DNA of 64,000 nt from Chitinophaga filiformis (GCF_900102545.1 NZ_FNBN01000002.1:1152264-1216263), one strand, 5' to 3'. Shown: positions 40,942 to 50,697, counted from the first letter of the stretch. Made by a program: numbers and translations. The notes: generated by a model from the sequence alone, not told the origin.

Positions 40942-40960
40942 GAAATTTATTTTCGCGATA

Positions 40961-41002
40961 AAAAAAGGAGCCATTGCTATTTAGACAATGACTCCCTTTT
41001 TT
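40961..41002 (-). terminator. Terminator of the amidohydrolase gene
   Basis: On the minus strand AAAAGGGAG(T)CATTG pairs with CAATG(G)CTCCTTTT, followed by a T-tract. Confidence 0.8.
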
Positions 41003-41006
41003 ATTT

Positions 41007-42878
41007 CTATATCATGCTCATCTTCTTCACATCCTGCTTACTATAAACCGGTACCCCTCCTACCCAGGTTTCCAGTACTTCAATATTCCGCATGTTCATA
41101 TAAGGGTCCTTCATGGTAAGCGGATCCTGTTTCAGGATAGCGAAATCAGCGAAATTCCCCACTTTCAGTGAACCAGTCCACTGATCAGCATAACATTGCC
41201 ACGCAGCATCGTAGGTTACTGCAGTCAATGCCTGCTCAGCTGTAATACGTTCCGGCGCATTCAGGACTTCAGGTTCCGGGGCTGCTTCCATTCTCCGTGT
41301 AATGGATTGCTCCATCATTCTCAATGGGCCTAGTGGACTTACCATATGATCACTATGCAGCGTTATCTTCAGTCCTTCCTTCAACGCAGTATGACAAGGA
41401 TCAAGGATGAGGGTCTTGTCGCCGAAAATGGCTTCCCGGAAAGCATATCCCCAATAACCAACATGGCCAATCAGGAAGCTCGGAGATACCTCCAGTTCTT
41501 TCATCGTCTTCAACTGATCTTTGGTTATTAAGGAGCAATGCTCTATCCTGTGCCGTACGCCTTGCTTCGGCTGACGTATATATTCCTGGTACACCTGGAT
41601 CACAAACTGAATGGCAAGATTACCATTGGCATGGATCATCAGTGGCCAGCCTTTCTTTGCGATGACGGTATCTATCAGGTCTTTAAAATCCTGTGGAGCG
41701 TTCAAAGGTCTCTTCTCCTTTCCGAAGTTAAATATGCCATAGTTGTCCTTAGGGTTGCATAGATAGGCCTCTGACTGATACCCGGTCAATCCCTGATTCG
41801 AGCCATCTGTAATTACTTTTACATGCCCGATATATACATCCTTATATGAAGCGGGCGGCGCATATTCAGGTAAGGCTTTCGCATCATCCATTGATTGAAC
41901 TATCTGTGCAGCACCTATCCGCACGGCCCGCTTGTGTACCAGCAAGTAGGCATCCAATAGCTCTTTCTGCTTATTGTTCATCCCCGCATCATACACGAAA
42001 GTGGTTCCTCTTTTATTGGCTGTCTGGAAAATTTCCTTCAGGTGGGTAAATGATTCCAGGAACATCGCGGTCATCTGTTGCTTTGGAATTGCTATGAGTG
42101 CAGGCTGCATACCTGCGGCTTCCTGCAATTGTCCGTGTGTGGCCTTCCGGTAATCCTTGAATTCAGGATATTCCTTTCGCAATTCCTTGTTCTTATCATA
42201 ATAGTATACTGCTTTCAGGGCCGGTGTATTCACATAAAGTGTATGCATCGAAGCACTTATTATCATCAAAGGCACTTCTTCCGTGATGGCATCCAGCCGG
42301 TCGATATCTATGGTTACTAATTCCTTATTATGATTCTGCAAAGGCATTAAAGCAGGATCAAGGCCGGCGCCTAAAATCCAGTGTCCAGGCTTTACGAAAG
42401 GTATCTCCTGCCGGATAATGTCACTAACCATGTTCATGTCATAGCCCTGACGTAAATCCTGCTGATCAAATCCGCCTACATCCAGCCATCCCATCAATAT
42501 TGCAGTAGGCACAAGATGAACATGTGGCTCAATAAGTCCGGGTAATAGCGTGTGCCCGGGTTGCAACTCCCTGGAAGTAAAACCGGGATGATGATGATGC
42601 ATAAATTCCTTTACGTGTTGTTCTGTACCGGTAACAACAACATTACCATCCGCAATGCCTATGGCGGGGACCTTTTCAACAGATCCGTCGATCATCGGCC
42701 TTATCGTTCCGCCACTGATCATCAGTGCCTGGGGTTTTTCTTCTTTAACTTTAGTCTTTGCCGTGGGAAGTGAGGAAAAGTTATCCGAACTGAAAAGCTC
42801 ATCTTGCAGTATTGTCAGTATCGGATTGTTACAGGCACAATGCGTGCAGGAATGGTGGTGTACATGTTGGTTTTCCAT
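41007..42878 (-). CDS. Amidohydrolase family protein (YtcJ-like)
   Basis: I start at the ATG at 42878 (MENQHVHHH); a frame to 42929 adds 17 unlikely residues. The 623-aa protein belongs to the Amidohydro_3 group: GLIEPHVHL carries the metal-binding HxH, HANGNLAIQFVIQVY and RIEHCSL supply further His residues, and LHSDHMVSPLGPL the final Asp. The unusual N-terminus HVHHHSCTHCACNN is rich in His and Cys and may bind a metal. The substrate is unknown; YtcJ-like enzymes act on N-acyl or formamide bonds. No signal peptide is seen. Confidence 0.88.
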   Translation of the reverse strand: MENQHVHHHSCTHCACNNPILTILQDELFSSDNFSSLPTAKTKVKEEKPQALMISGGTIRPMIDGSVEKVPAIGIADGNVVVTGTEQHVKEFMHHHHPGFTSRELQPGHTLLPGLIEPHVHLVPTAILMGWLDVGGFDQQDLRQGYDMNMVSDIIRQEIPFVKPGHWILGAGLDPALMPLQNHNKELVTIDIDRLDAITEEVPLMIISASMHTLYVNTPALKAVYYYDKNKELRKEYPEFKDYRKATHGQLQEAAGMQPALIAIPKQQMTAMFLESFTHLKEIFQTANKRGTTFVYDAGMNNKQKELLDAYLLVHKRAVRIGAAQIVQSMDDAKALPEYAPPASYKDVYIGHVKVITDGSNQGLTGYQSEAYLCNPKDNYGIFNFGKEKRPLNAPQDFKDLIDTVIAKKGWPLMIHANGNLAIQFVIQVYQEYIRQPKQGVRHRIEHCSLITKDQLKTMKELEVSPSFLIGHVGYWGYAFREAIFGDKTLILDPCHTALKEGLKITLHSDHMVSPLGPLRMMEQSITRRMEAAPEPEVLNAPERITAEQALTAVTYDAAWQCYADQWTGSLKVGNFADFAILKQDPLTMKDPYMNMRNIEVLETWVGGVPVYSKQDVKKMSMI

Positions 42879-43080
42879 ATTGTTTGAGGTTTTGGTTGCA
42901 TGACGAAAGTCCCGAATAGACCCGAACATTTCATGATCTGAGACTAAATATCACTTAATACAGCTGATAATATCAAATTGTTCACTTGTTATGGTATATA
43001 TCTTTCGCCCCCCTTTTCCCTTTCGTCTACACATTTACCGCTCAAATCTACAGTCCCATATTTCCCTGACTGCCCCTTAA

Positions 43081-43088
43081 TAGCTTTG
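43081..43088 (+). promoter_or_regulatory. -7 box TAGCTTTG
   Basis: Full TAnnTTTG match 24 bp upstream of the ATG at 43112, without an obvious -33 TTG. Confidence 0.45.
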
Positions 43089-43111
43089 TATTGCATCAAA
43101 TGTGTATTGAC

Positions 43112-43327
43112 ATGAAAGCATCTACGGAAAGAAAAATCATCCGGTGGTTCCATATTCTGCTAAGCATACCTATCCTCGGTTATATCTACGGACCGGTGTC
43201 TACCATGCCTGCGGCTGCTAATGCGGTTCGTTTTGTATTCCTTCCTGTCGTGGTATTGAGCGGGTTCTGGATGTGGAAACGGCACTGGTTCAGGAGGAAA
43301 CCTAAACCACAGGTAAAGGTCCGGTGA
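43112..43327 (+). CDS. Small two-helix membrane protein, 71 aa
   Basis: I choose the ATG at 43112 (MKASTERKII), because the -7 box at 43081 would start the mRNA near 43094 and exclude the further upstream start. Two hydrophobic helices (about 9-26 and 36-55) are followed by a strongly basic tail (RRKPKPQVKVR) that would lie in the cytoplasm. Similar short proteins with RKIIRW and GYIYGP occur in Chitinophaga, as far as I recall. Function unknown. Confidence 0.65.
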   Translation: MKASTERKIIRWFHILLSIPILGYIYGPVSTMPAAANAVRFVFLPVVVLSGFWMWKRHWFRRKPKPQVKVR

Positions 43328-43360
43328 CAGGAATTATTGCTATTAATGTGCGTACAGCTG

Positions 43361-44008
43361 TTATTGAAAGTCGTTTTTATAAACAACTTTGCCGTCAGGG
43401 CCTGTGAGTTCGATATCATCTATCTCACAAAGACCGTTTGAACTGAATATCATTCCGATAACAAGGCCTGACGATTTTGTATAAGACCTGCTGAATATCT
43501 CCTGCTGGTCTATATAAAACCGGGCCATCTTATTCTTTACAACTACTTCAATATTGTGCCACTCACGGATATCACAGCCAAAAGCAGACAGGTCGGTACT
43601 TTTCCCGCTCATATAATGCTCTCCCACATTTGCATCGATAGTGCCGGTGCAACCGGGAAGCGTCGTAAAGAAATACAGTGAATTGCTTTGACCACATATT
43701 TCCTGCATGATGATGGGACACGTCACATTCTTAAGTATGGTAATTCTCATTCTTGCTTTATACCTGAAGTTATCGCTATCGACATTGAATTCCCTGGGGA
43801 AGAAAGTATACATGTAAAAGTTTTCATGCTGCGGATCGATTTTGCTGCTGATAATATCCTCCGGTGTCAGCGCCAGTTTGCCATCTTTAATAGGCGCTGC
43901 AGGATGAATATACGTGGGCAGCCCCCTGAACAGTGCAGGTTTACAGGCGCATTCCCTGTCAGGATGTTTTATGTCATTGCCGGGGGCGCTATTGGATTGA
44001 AAACCGCC
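43361..44008 (-). pseudogene. Beheaded gene: C-terminal lectin-like beta-sandwich domain
   Basis: The open frame runs from the stop at 43361 back to a stop at 44009-44011 with no ATG before 43813, although residues upstream of it (PALFRGLPTYIHPAAPIKDG) look like true protein. The domain is strand-rich, with WHNIEVVVKNKMARFYIDQQ and the ending IELTGPDGKVVYKNDF, typical of concanavalin-like (LamG) modules. The N-terminus is missing, cut at or before about 43960, where a divergent gene is also cut. Confidence 0.6.
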
Positions 44009-44362
44009 TTAAGTGGAGGACCCTTGATTGTAATATTGGGGATTTTTATTCACTATTTTATCTCCTTTTCATTTGCACTCTCCTTCTTCCTCCTGTACCC
44101 TAGAATAAGCAAAGTATCATCAAATAAGTATCTGAACGGGTTATTGTATGCAATATTTGTATGGTTGACCATGACTTTCATTGTTTTACCACTTACCGCA
44201 CTCCCTTCCAGGCCTTTTGTCATGAATATCCAGCAGATAATAGGCCTTTTAATTCTGGCGGTAGTATTTGGCACACCTATATCAATAATGGCCGATAAAT
44301 ATTATAAATCACGGATAGCTGAGGGTACAACAAGCAACAGCAGGCAGGCAGGATTCATTTAA
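43964..44362 (+). pseudogene. Membrane protein lacking its N-terminal helix
   Basis: From the ATG at 43964 the frame encodes about 130 residues with three membrane helices (GPLIVILGIFIHYFISFSFA; LLYAIFVWLTMTFIVLPLT; IIGLLILAVVFGTPISIMAD). The pattern resembles YagU/DUF1440-like membrane proteins, which normally have another helix at the front. The upstream open frame back to 43688 is antisense to the lectin-like gene and is not real. I read this as a 5'-truncated gene; a shortened working protein is possible. Confidence 0.55.
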
Positions 44363-44487
44363 TGGTGAAACGGCATCTGATCTGATGGCGGTTACCCCGG
44401 ATGAGCGTCTGCCTGCTTATCTTAATATTTTAACGTTCTATTTCTAATACATTTCATATTTTCATATTCTAATAATTACTAACAGAA

Positions 44488-45024
44488 ATGAATGTATTTA
44501 TCCGCCTTCAGTTTATTCTTTCCCTATTGATTTGTATGACCTGCGCAAAAACTTATGCTTCACAGGGGACAATGCAACGCAGTATGGACACCTCAGCTGC
44601 TATAGCTGCTATCAGAGCAGCGTACAAAAACATAAACACTGCTTCCCTCACCACAGAAGTATTTAAATACGAATCTGACGGTTGTGCCTATGATGGACAA
44701 GTTAAATATTTCTTTAACCAGAAAAAGGAGATCGTGAAGATCGTAGAATCAGGCAGTATAGGTGATGGCTCCTGGACCCGTGAATTCTATTTCCAGGCAG
44801 GCAAATTCATCTTCTGTTACGAGTCGTTAGTCGGTGGCCCTGCTGATGGCCCGGAAACCCGGAGTGAATACCGCACCTATGCAAAAGACAACCAGGTACT
44901 GCGCTTCATGGAAGACAAAAACATTGCTCCCGCTGGTGAGAAGTCTGCAGATGCCTTAAAAGTGTCTTATAAGCTCATTAAAGCTTACACTACCAAAAAA
45001 TTTGCGGAAGCCTTGTGCGAATAA
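44488..45024 (+). CDS. Hypothetical exported protein, 178 aa
   Basis: A signal peptide (cleavage near YAS-QG) precedes a mature protein of about 150 residues containing YESDGCAYDGQVKYFFNQKK and SWTREFYFQAGKFIFCYESL. The strand-rich pattern suggests a single small beta-sheet domain. Similar proteins are found in Bacteroidota but I cannot name a family. It is transcribed alone, with a terminator at 45061. Function unknown. Confidence 0.7.
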   Translation: MNVFIRLQFILSLLICMTCAKTYASQGTMQRSMDTSAAIAAIRAAYKNINTASLTTEVFKYESDGCAYDGQVKYFFNQKKEIVKIVESGSIGDGSWTREFYFQAGKFIFCYESLVGGPADGPETRSEYRTYAKDNQVLRFMEDKNIAPAGEKSADALKVSYKLIKAYTTKKFAEALCE

Positions 45025-45060
45025 ATAAACGCTGCCTTTCAGACGCTTAAGGGCAAAAAA

Positions 45061-45099
45061 AAGGAGGTGTCTCAAGTACGTTTGGGGCACCTCCTTCTT
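45061..45099 (+). terminator. Intrinsic terminator
   Basis: AAGGAGGTGT...GCACCTCCTT with a CTCAA/TTGGG-like inner part, then TCTTTT. Confidence 0.8.
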
Positions 45100-45184
45100 T
45101 TAGTAGAACCGGCCCTCACCCCAACATACACCTTACCTATTTAATATATTTATTATATCTTGCATTCCAAATACACCCAAACCT

Positions 45185-45748
45185 ATGAGCCAGGAAAGAC
45201 CTACACTGAAAAATCCAATTAAAATTGGTCCGATAATCGGTATCGTCATATTATTAGTCATTGCCAATGGATGTTATTCCAGTCACAGGGAAAGAAAAAA
45301 CGAAATAAAATATATTCCGTTACTGGAAGCCATGATGAAGGATAATACAGTTGCTGTTGCAAAAGTAGATCCTACTTATAAAGAAGTGACAATAAAGGTA
45401 ATGGGTCTGCCCATGAAACATTACGAGGTAACATATACCTATGACGTAAATGGTGGCGGTCCATACAAGGGAGAAAGAACTTTGTCCTCCCCTCCCACAT
45501 CTGCAGAAATGCCTTTATACTATGCCAAATCGGATCCTTCTTACAGCTCCTTTGAACCGCAGGAAGACATAAAAAGGATCACTGAAAGATCGTCATCAAA
45601 CTCTAATTTATATTGGTGCATTGGCTTGTACGTTGTGGCTGTTCTTGCTTTGTTCGGCTATATCTCTGAAGCGCTGAACTACCTGAAAGCAAAGAAAGCG
45701 ATAAGGGACGCAGAAAATGCTGCCTATCAGAAAGCGACGAATTATTAA
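45185..45748 (+). CDS. DUF3592-like membrane protein, 187 aa
   Basis: Two membrane helices (about 14-30 and 140-158) flank an extracytoplasmic loop of about 105 residues with strands (VTIKVMGLPMKHYEVTYTYD and PLYYAKSDP). This two-helix, beta-loop layout matches the DUF3592 type of Bacteroidota membrane proteins, and YYAKSDP fits the motif seen near the loop end. The C-terminal cytoplasmic part is helical and charged. Function unknown. A terminator follows at 45810. Confidence 0.65.
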   Translation: MSQERPTLKNPIKIGPIIGIVILLVIANGCYSSHRERKNEIKYIPLLEAMMKDNTVAVAKVDPTYKEVTIKVMGLPMKHYEVTYTYDVNGGGPYKGERTLSSPPTSAEMPLYYAKSDPSYSSFEPQEDIKRITERSSSNSNLYWCIGLYVVAVLALFGYISEALNYLKAKKAIRDAENAAYQKATNY

Positions 45749-45809
45749 TCAAACGAATAGTGTCTCATAATAATTGAGGCATACTATATAGCTCTACCGT
45801 ATAAAAATG

Positions 45810-45848
45810 AAGAGGATGTTTCCATACTTATGGGGGCATCCTCTTTCT
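45810..45848 (+). terminator. Intrinsic terminator
   Basis: AAGAGGATG pairs with CATCCTCTT, followed by TCTTA. Confidence 0.6.
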
Positions 45849-45994
45849 TATAATGGACATGATATTCCGCAGCAGTACTACTCCTTAACTTAGCAGTGCA
45901 TACCTGAAAAGACACCCTATTAATAAACCCTAATGTATCCCATCCATCCCAGGACCATATATGCTTTCTCTTTTAAACCCTAAAACACCTCATT

Positions 45995-48778
45995 ATGAGA
46001 AAACCGTTATTCTTACTGTTATGGCTGCTGTTTGCATGCCATCTATCCAACGCCCAGGTGAGCCGGGGCGGAAAACCTTATAGCTATTCAGCAAATCTGG
46101 CTGAGCAGATCATTACCCAAACTATTCCTTCGTTATCCCAGGCGAATCTCAGAAAAGAAGACGAACAACGCGAAAAACAGGGATTACCACTGCGTGTAGG
46201 TATCATATTTCCTACGGATTATTCGTTGAATAATACAGGTACCTGGAGTACATTACCCAACGGCGACCGTGTATGGCGACTGAAGATCGATGTACAGGGA
46301 GCTTTGGCTACTTCCCTGTATTATAACAACTTTCATTTGCCCGAGGGCGCCTTATTGTTCGTGTATAACGAAGATCACTCACAGCTGATCGGTAGTTATA
46401 CAAGCGCCAATAATCAGCAGGGCGGCCTGTTTGCTACTGAAATACTCAAAGGCAATGCCTGTACCATAGAGTATTACGAGCCCGGTTCTGTAAGAGGTAA
46501 AGGCCATTTTACGATCAGCGGCGTAAATAACATTTACAGTGAAAGAATCCCCGAGGCGAGAAATAACCAGCAGAAAGACTTCGGAGATGCCGGCAGCTGT
46601 AATGTGAATGTGAACTGTCCTGAAGGCGCTAACTGGCAGAACCAGAAACGTGCTGTAGCCAGAATACTACTGAGATTAGGCGGCGCCGCTTACCTGTGTA
46701 CAGGTGCATTGGTCAATAATGCACGCAGTGATTGCAAGCCTTATTTCCTAACCGCCAACCACTGCGGATCCAATGCTTCTGCTTCAGACTTCAATCAGTG
46801 GATATTCTATTTCAACTACGAAGCGCCTTCCTGTGCTAATCCTGCCAATGAGCCGGTGAGCAACACCATCACCGGTTGTGTGCAGCGTGCCAGATCAGGC
46901 GATAGCGGAGAAGCTGATGGATCAGACTTTCAGCTGTTGCAATTCAATTCATCTGTTCCTGCTTCCTACAACGTGTACTATGCAGGCTGGAATGCGAATG
47001 ACGTGGCCAGTCCCAGTGGCGTGACGATTCATCATCCGGCAGGCGATATCAAAAAGATCTCTACTTATACTACTCCGCTTACAAACGACAACTTCAATAC
47101 AACCGGTCCTCCATATACGCACTGGAAAGCGGTATGGGCACAGACGCAGACTAATTGGAGCGTGACTGAAGGCGGTTCTTCCGGTTCTCCCCTGTTCAAC
47201 AGTACAGGGCAGATAGTAGGACAGTTATCGGGTGGCCCTTCCAGCTGTACTGCATCTACCGCTAATAAGAATGATGAATATGGTAAGATGTCTTACAACT
47301 GGACATCCAACGGTACCGATGTACTGCACCAGTTAAAACCATGGCTGGATCCTGATAATACCGGTATACTATCGCTGGCAGGCACAAACTACCCCTGCGG
47401 CGATACCACCAATGTCTCCTGCCCGGATATGTACGAGCCTAATAATACATTGGCGACAGCCTACACTATCGTGACTAATACTGATATCAGGGGAACTATC
47501 AACACGCCATCTGATACAGATTACTTCAAGGTAGTACTGACAGATAGCTCCTATCTGGGAGCCTTCCTGGATAACCTGGGCGCTAATTTTGATATCCGTC
47601 TGCTGTCTTCTGCTGGTAGCCAGCTGGCTATTTCACAGAACGCAGGCACCACTCCGGATTCTCTCTTTTCTATAGTAGGCCCTGGCACATACTACTTCCA
47701 GGTATATGGCTATAATGGCGCTGTATATGATAGCATCTGTTACAGGCTGTATACCAATGCAAGCATTATAGGAGGATGTACTGACCAGCTGGAGAGCAAC
47801 AATACACTGGCTACAGCGGCAACTATCTTCACAGGAACTACACTGCCTGCATTGATCGCATCCGCCAGTGATTTGGATTATTACCGTATTACCACTACAG
47901 GTACCAATACCATCACTGTCAACCTGTCTAACTTACCGGCAGATTATGATGTGAGGTTACTGTCTTCTACAGGCAGTCAGCTGGCTATATCACAGAATGG
48001 CGGTACCAGTGCAGAAACGATTACCTATAACAATGCAGCAGCCGGTACTTATTACATTTACGTGTATGGTTACAGCGGTGCGTTCAGTGCCAGCAAATGC
48101 TATCATCTGCTGGTGAATGCAACTCCTTCCGTTGCTTGTACTAATACATTCGAACCCAATGGTACACGGGCTACTGCTGCTGCCATCAGCGTAAATACGG
48201 AGATCAATTCACAGATTGCATCTTCTACAGATGTTGACTGGTTTAAATTCAGTAACACCAGTGCACAACCGCATATTGAGGTATTACTCAGCAACCTGCC
48301 GGGAGATTATGATCTGTATCTGTATGATTCTACAGGCTCATTGTTGGGTAGTTCTGAAAACGGCAGTACTTCCAGCGAGAGAATTGTATACAACAATGGC
48401 CCGGTAGGTACCTATTACATAAGGGTAGTCGGCTATAACGGTGCATCCAGCACCAGCATATGCTATAAGCTGACTGCCAATATCAGTAGTACACCGAAAA
48501 CAGCGGAGATAAGCAAGAACAGGAAGACTATTGACCGCGCGCTGAATGTGTATCCGGTGCCATCTACGGGTAAGGTGTATACAGAACTGAACAGCAGCAG
48601 CAATAAACTGCAGTATATTACTGTGACAGATATGACCGGAAAGGTAGTGTTTACTAAACAGTACAGGGTCGTATCAGGATATAACCGTCTTGAAATAATA
48701 TTGCCATCTTCATTACATAATGGTATCTATATTGTTTCTGATGGTACTAATTCAAGGAAAGTAGTGTTACAGCGATAA
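45995..48778 (+). CDS. Secreted trypsin-like protease with three PPC domains and a type IX sorting tail
   Basis: The 927-aa protein has a signal peptide (to about residue 21), a propeptide-like region and a chymotrypsin-fold protease domain of the lysyl-endopeptidase type (about 215-455). The triad is visible as His in TANHCG, Asp in GSDFQLLQF and Ser in EGGSSGSPLF. Three pre-peptidase C-terminal (PPC) domains follow (about 475-590, 595-705 and 710-825), each starting EPNxTxATA or ESNNTLATA and containing DxDYF and GTYYxxVxGY. The end, LNVYPVPSTGKVYTELN to KVVLQR, is a type A sorting domain, so it is exported by the type IX system. Confidence 0.95.
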   Translation: MRKPLFLLLWLLFACHLSNAQVSRGGKPYSYSANLAEQIITQTIPSLSQANLRKEDEQREKQGLPLRVGIIFPTDYSLNNTGTWSTLPNGDRVWRLKIDVQGALATSLYYNNFHLPEGALLFVYNEDHSQLIGSYTSANNQQGGLFATEILKGNACTIEYYEPGSVRGKGHFTISGVNNIYSERIPEARNNQQKDFGDAGSCNVNVNCPEGANWQNQKRAVARILLRLGGAAYLCTGALVNNARSDCKPYFLTANHCGSNASASDFNQWIFYFNYEAPSCANPANEPVSNTITGCVQRARSGDSGEADGSDFQLLQFNSSVPASYNVYYAGWNANDVASPSGVTIHHPAGDIKKISTYTTPLTNDNFNTTGPPYTHWKAVWAQTQTNWSVTEGGSSGSPLFNSTGQIVGQLSGGPSSCTASTANKNDEYGKMSYNWTSNGTDVLHQLKPWLDPDNTGILSLAGTNYPCGDTTNVSCPDMYEPNNTLATAYTIVTNTDIRGTINTPSDTDYFKVVLTDSSYLGAFLDNLGANFDIRLLSSAGSQLAISQNAGTTPDSLFSIVGPGTYYFQVYGYNGAVYDSICYRLYTNASIIGGCTDQLESNNTLATAATIFTGTTLPALIASASDLDYYRITTTGTNTITVNLSNLPADYDVRLLSSTGSQLAISQNGGTSAETITYNNAAAGTYYIYVYGYSGAFSASKCYHLLVNATPSVACTNTFEPNGTRATAAAISVNTEINSQIASSTDVDWFKFSNTSAQPHIEVLLSNLPGDYDLYLYDSTGSLLGSSENGSTSSERIVYNNGPVGTYYIRVVGYNGASSTSICYKLTANISSTPKTAEISKNRKTIDRALNVYPVPSTGKVYTELNSSSNKLQYITVTDMTGKVVFTKQYRVVSGYNRLEIILPSSLHNGIYIVSDGTNSRKVVLQR

Positions 48779-48800
48779 TTATTAAAGACGGATGGATGGA

Positions 48801-48833
48801 AAAGGCGGTCCTTTTGCCGGACCGCCTTTTTTA
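48801..48833 (+). terminator. Terminator after the protease
   Basis: AAAGGCGGTCC pairs with GGACCGCCTTT, then TTTTATT. Confidence 0.85.
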
Positions 48834-48877
48834 TTGCAAAGATGTAAATACCATTTCAGGAGAGAGAGGATTACATA

Positions 48878-49390
48878 CTAACCTGCGAGGGCTACGGATG
48901 TAAGCTTAATATGGCCTTTCTTTGTGATTTCGAAAATGTAGATAACGGCGGATTCTCCAACCCACTTTTCTTCTCCTTCCTTGAAGATAGTTTTTGAGAT
49001 CACATTTAACATCAAAGTGTTGTCAGGTTTGTGCCATGTCGCAATCATCCCATAACTCTTTGATGCAAGGCTGTCTTCGAATGTTGGGGTGGTATACTCA
49101 CCTGTCTTATACAATTCCTCTGTTTTGATCTTTAACAGACACTTGATGAAGTCTTTTTCGAATATCTTATTGAAATCCTCCTTCTCTGTAGTAGGCAAGT
49201 CAACATATACTTTTGCCTTTTTTTTATCTCCCTGATAAACCGCATCCCGGAACTGCCGGAAATTGTAAACCCAATAAGCCGTATCCTTTTGAAGGAACGG
49301 GGTATCCGGTATATCCTGCGGTGTCTGTGCAGAAGCTGCCATACAAAATAACAAGGAAAAGAAGAGGAACATAGGTCTGATCAGGGACAT
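48878..49390 (-). CDS. Hypothetical exported protein, 170 aa
   Basis: A signal peptide (MSLIRPMFLFFSLLFCMAAS, cleavage before QTP) leads a mature protein of about 148 residues with alternating helix and strand (FRQFRDAVYQGDKKKAKVYV and WVGESAVIYIFEITKKGHIK). The opening resembles the DUF4476/DUF4348 style of small periplasmic proteins in Bacteroidota, but I cannot assign it. It is convergent with the protease gene and shares no operon. Confidence 0.65.
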   Translation of the reverse strand: MSLIRPMFLFFSLLFCMAASAQTPQDIPDTPFLQKDTAYWVYNFRQFRDAVYQGDKKKAKVYVDLPTTEKEDFNKIFEKDFIKCLLKIKTEELYKTGEYTTPTFEDSLASKSYGMIATWHKPDNTLMLNVISKTIFKEGEEKWVGESAVIYIFEITKKGHIKLTSVALAG

Positions 49391-49620
49391 TGTATTTGGG
49401 TATTTTATGAAGGTTAAGGCCCAAAGCTAACAAATTATTCGAATATTTCACGTCCGCCGTCTCCATCAGCGCTGCGATAGACAGGTTCTGAATGACAGCC
49501 AATATCAGACCAGCAAACGAGGTTTCTCTGTCTGATATTGGTCTGTTCACTTAATTTATTTTACTTTGCCTGTAGCTACCGGGAATTACAGTAACCCTGG
49601 GCTTGTGCACACTTTATCTT

Positions 49621-50184
49621 ATGCAGGAACAACTCAGAGAACATATAGAAAAGATAATACCTCTCACTGATGATGAGTTCGCGCTCGTGATGACTCATTT
49701 CACCTTTAAGAAGTTTAAGAGACATCAGTTCATTATCCAGGAAGGGGATGCTGTAAAATATTCTTATTTCGTAGTAAAGGGCCTTTTAAAGCTTGTGTAT
49801 ACCGATGCTTCGGAAAAGCAGCACATTGTCTCCTTCGCTATGGAAGACTGGTGGGAAAGCGATTTTTATGCCTTTTACACCCAGGCTAAAGCTACTATGT
49901 CCTTAGAATGCCTTGAAGATACTGAAGTCTTCTGCCTTTCATTCGAAGATTATCAAAAGCTACGCAATACGCTTCAGAAGATGGAACGTTTCTTCCTTGA
50001 AAAGTCGAACTTCGGTTTTCTCGGAGCACAACGTCGCATCATATCCCTGATCACATCTAATGCTAAAGAGCGTTATGAACAGCTCCTTAAACAATCTCCT
50101 TCCCTTGTTCAGCGTGTACCCAAAGGTCTTCTTGCTGCCTATCTGGGCGTTTCCCGCGAGACCCTGAGCCGCTTATCTTCCTAA
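49621..50184 (+). CDS. Crp/Fnr-family transcriptional regulator
   Basis: I start at the ATG at 49621 (MQEQLREHI) rather than the GTG at 49603. The 187-aa protein has a cyclic-nucleotide-binding fold (about 20-115; FIIQEGDAVKYSYFVVKGLL) and a short C-terminal winged helix ending in the recognition helix (LAAYLGVSRETLSRLSS). There are no cysteines for an Fe-S cluster and the phosphate-binding cassette is degenerate, as is usual for Bacteroidota members, so the ligand is unknown. The RidA gene follows 123 bp downstream and is the likely target. Confidence 0.9.
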   Translation: MQEQLREHIEKIIPLTDDEFALVMTHFTFKKFKRHQFIIQEGDAVKYSYFVVKGLLKLVYTDASEKQHIVSFAMEDWWESDFYAFYTQAKATMSLECLEDTEVFCLSFEDYQKLRNTLQKMERFFLEKSNFGFLGAQRRIISLITSNAKERYEQLLKQSPSLVQRVPKGLLAAYLGVSRETLSRLSS

Positions 50185-50307
50185 TGTGACAAACATCACT
50201 TTTTAATCGTGCGGTTTGTCAAAAATCAAGTCCGTGTGTATTCGGAATTTTGAGGTACAATTTTAAACACAGTGCCAGCATTGGCGCAAAACTCAAAAAC
50301 GAAGAAC

Positions 50308-50697
50308 ATGGAAATAAGGAACATTAATCCCTGGAAATGGCAGGATGCACGTAGTTATTCACAGGCAGTTGAAGTAAAAAATGTAGAAGGTACACTCTAT
50401 TGTTCAGGTCAGGCGGCTATAGATGCTGAAGGAACATCAAGTAATGCAGATATGCAATCCCAGTTAATACAGGCGATACAGAACCTGGAACAAGTGATCG
50501 GTGAGGCTGGATACGAGTGCAAAAACATTGTTCGGCTGAATATCTATACGACTTCGACGGCAGAGCTTTGGCCTAACTTCCCCATTTTCCAGGATTGGAT
50601 AGCCAAGCATGGCATTAAGCAAGCCGTTACCTTATTGGAAGTAAAGAGTCTTTTCGAAACATTAAAAGTAGAACTGGAAGCCACGGTGGTAAAATAG
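50308..50697 (+). CDS. RidA family protein
   Basis: The 129-aa protein starts at the ATG at 50308 (MEIRNINPW). It has the RidA/YjgF fold: GTLYCSGQAAIDAEG, the helix QLIQAIQNLEQVIGEAG, IVRLNIYTTS and KQAVTLLEVKSLF near the end. Family members deaminate reactive enamines/imines or act on related metabolites; the arginine that marks the canonical RidA group (in a RxxR/CV context) is not evident, so this is probably another subgroup. It is followed by a terminator. Confidence 0.9.
   Translation: MEIRNINPWKWQDARSYSQAVEVKNVEGTLYCSGQAAIDAEGTSSNADMQSQLIQAIQNLEQVIGEAGYECKNIVRLNIYTTSTAELWPNFPIFQDWIAKHGIKQAVTLLEVKSLFETLKVELEATVVK

Noticed and set aside
42078..42773. Plus-strand open frames inside the amidohydrolase
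   Set aside because: Antisense shadows with unnatural composition; the minus-strand enzyme is unambiguous.
43688..43963. Plus-strand open frame upstream of the membrane protein
   Set aside because: It runs antisense to the lectin-like gene, whose protein sequence is clearly real there; the membrane protein begins at 43964.
47420..48480. Internal repeats in the protease gene as a mobile or recombination element
   Set aside because: The DNA repeats reflect three PPC protein domains that are clearly diverged; this is ordinary domain duplication.
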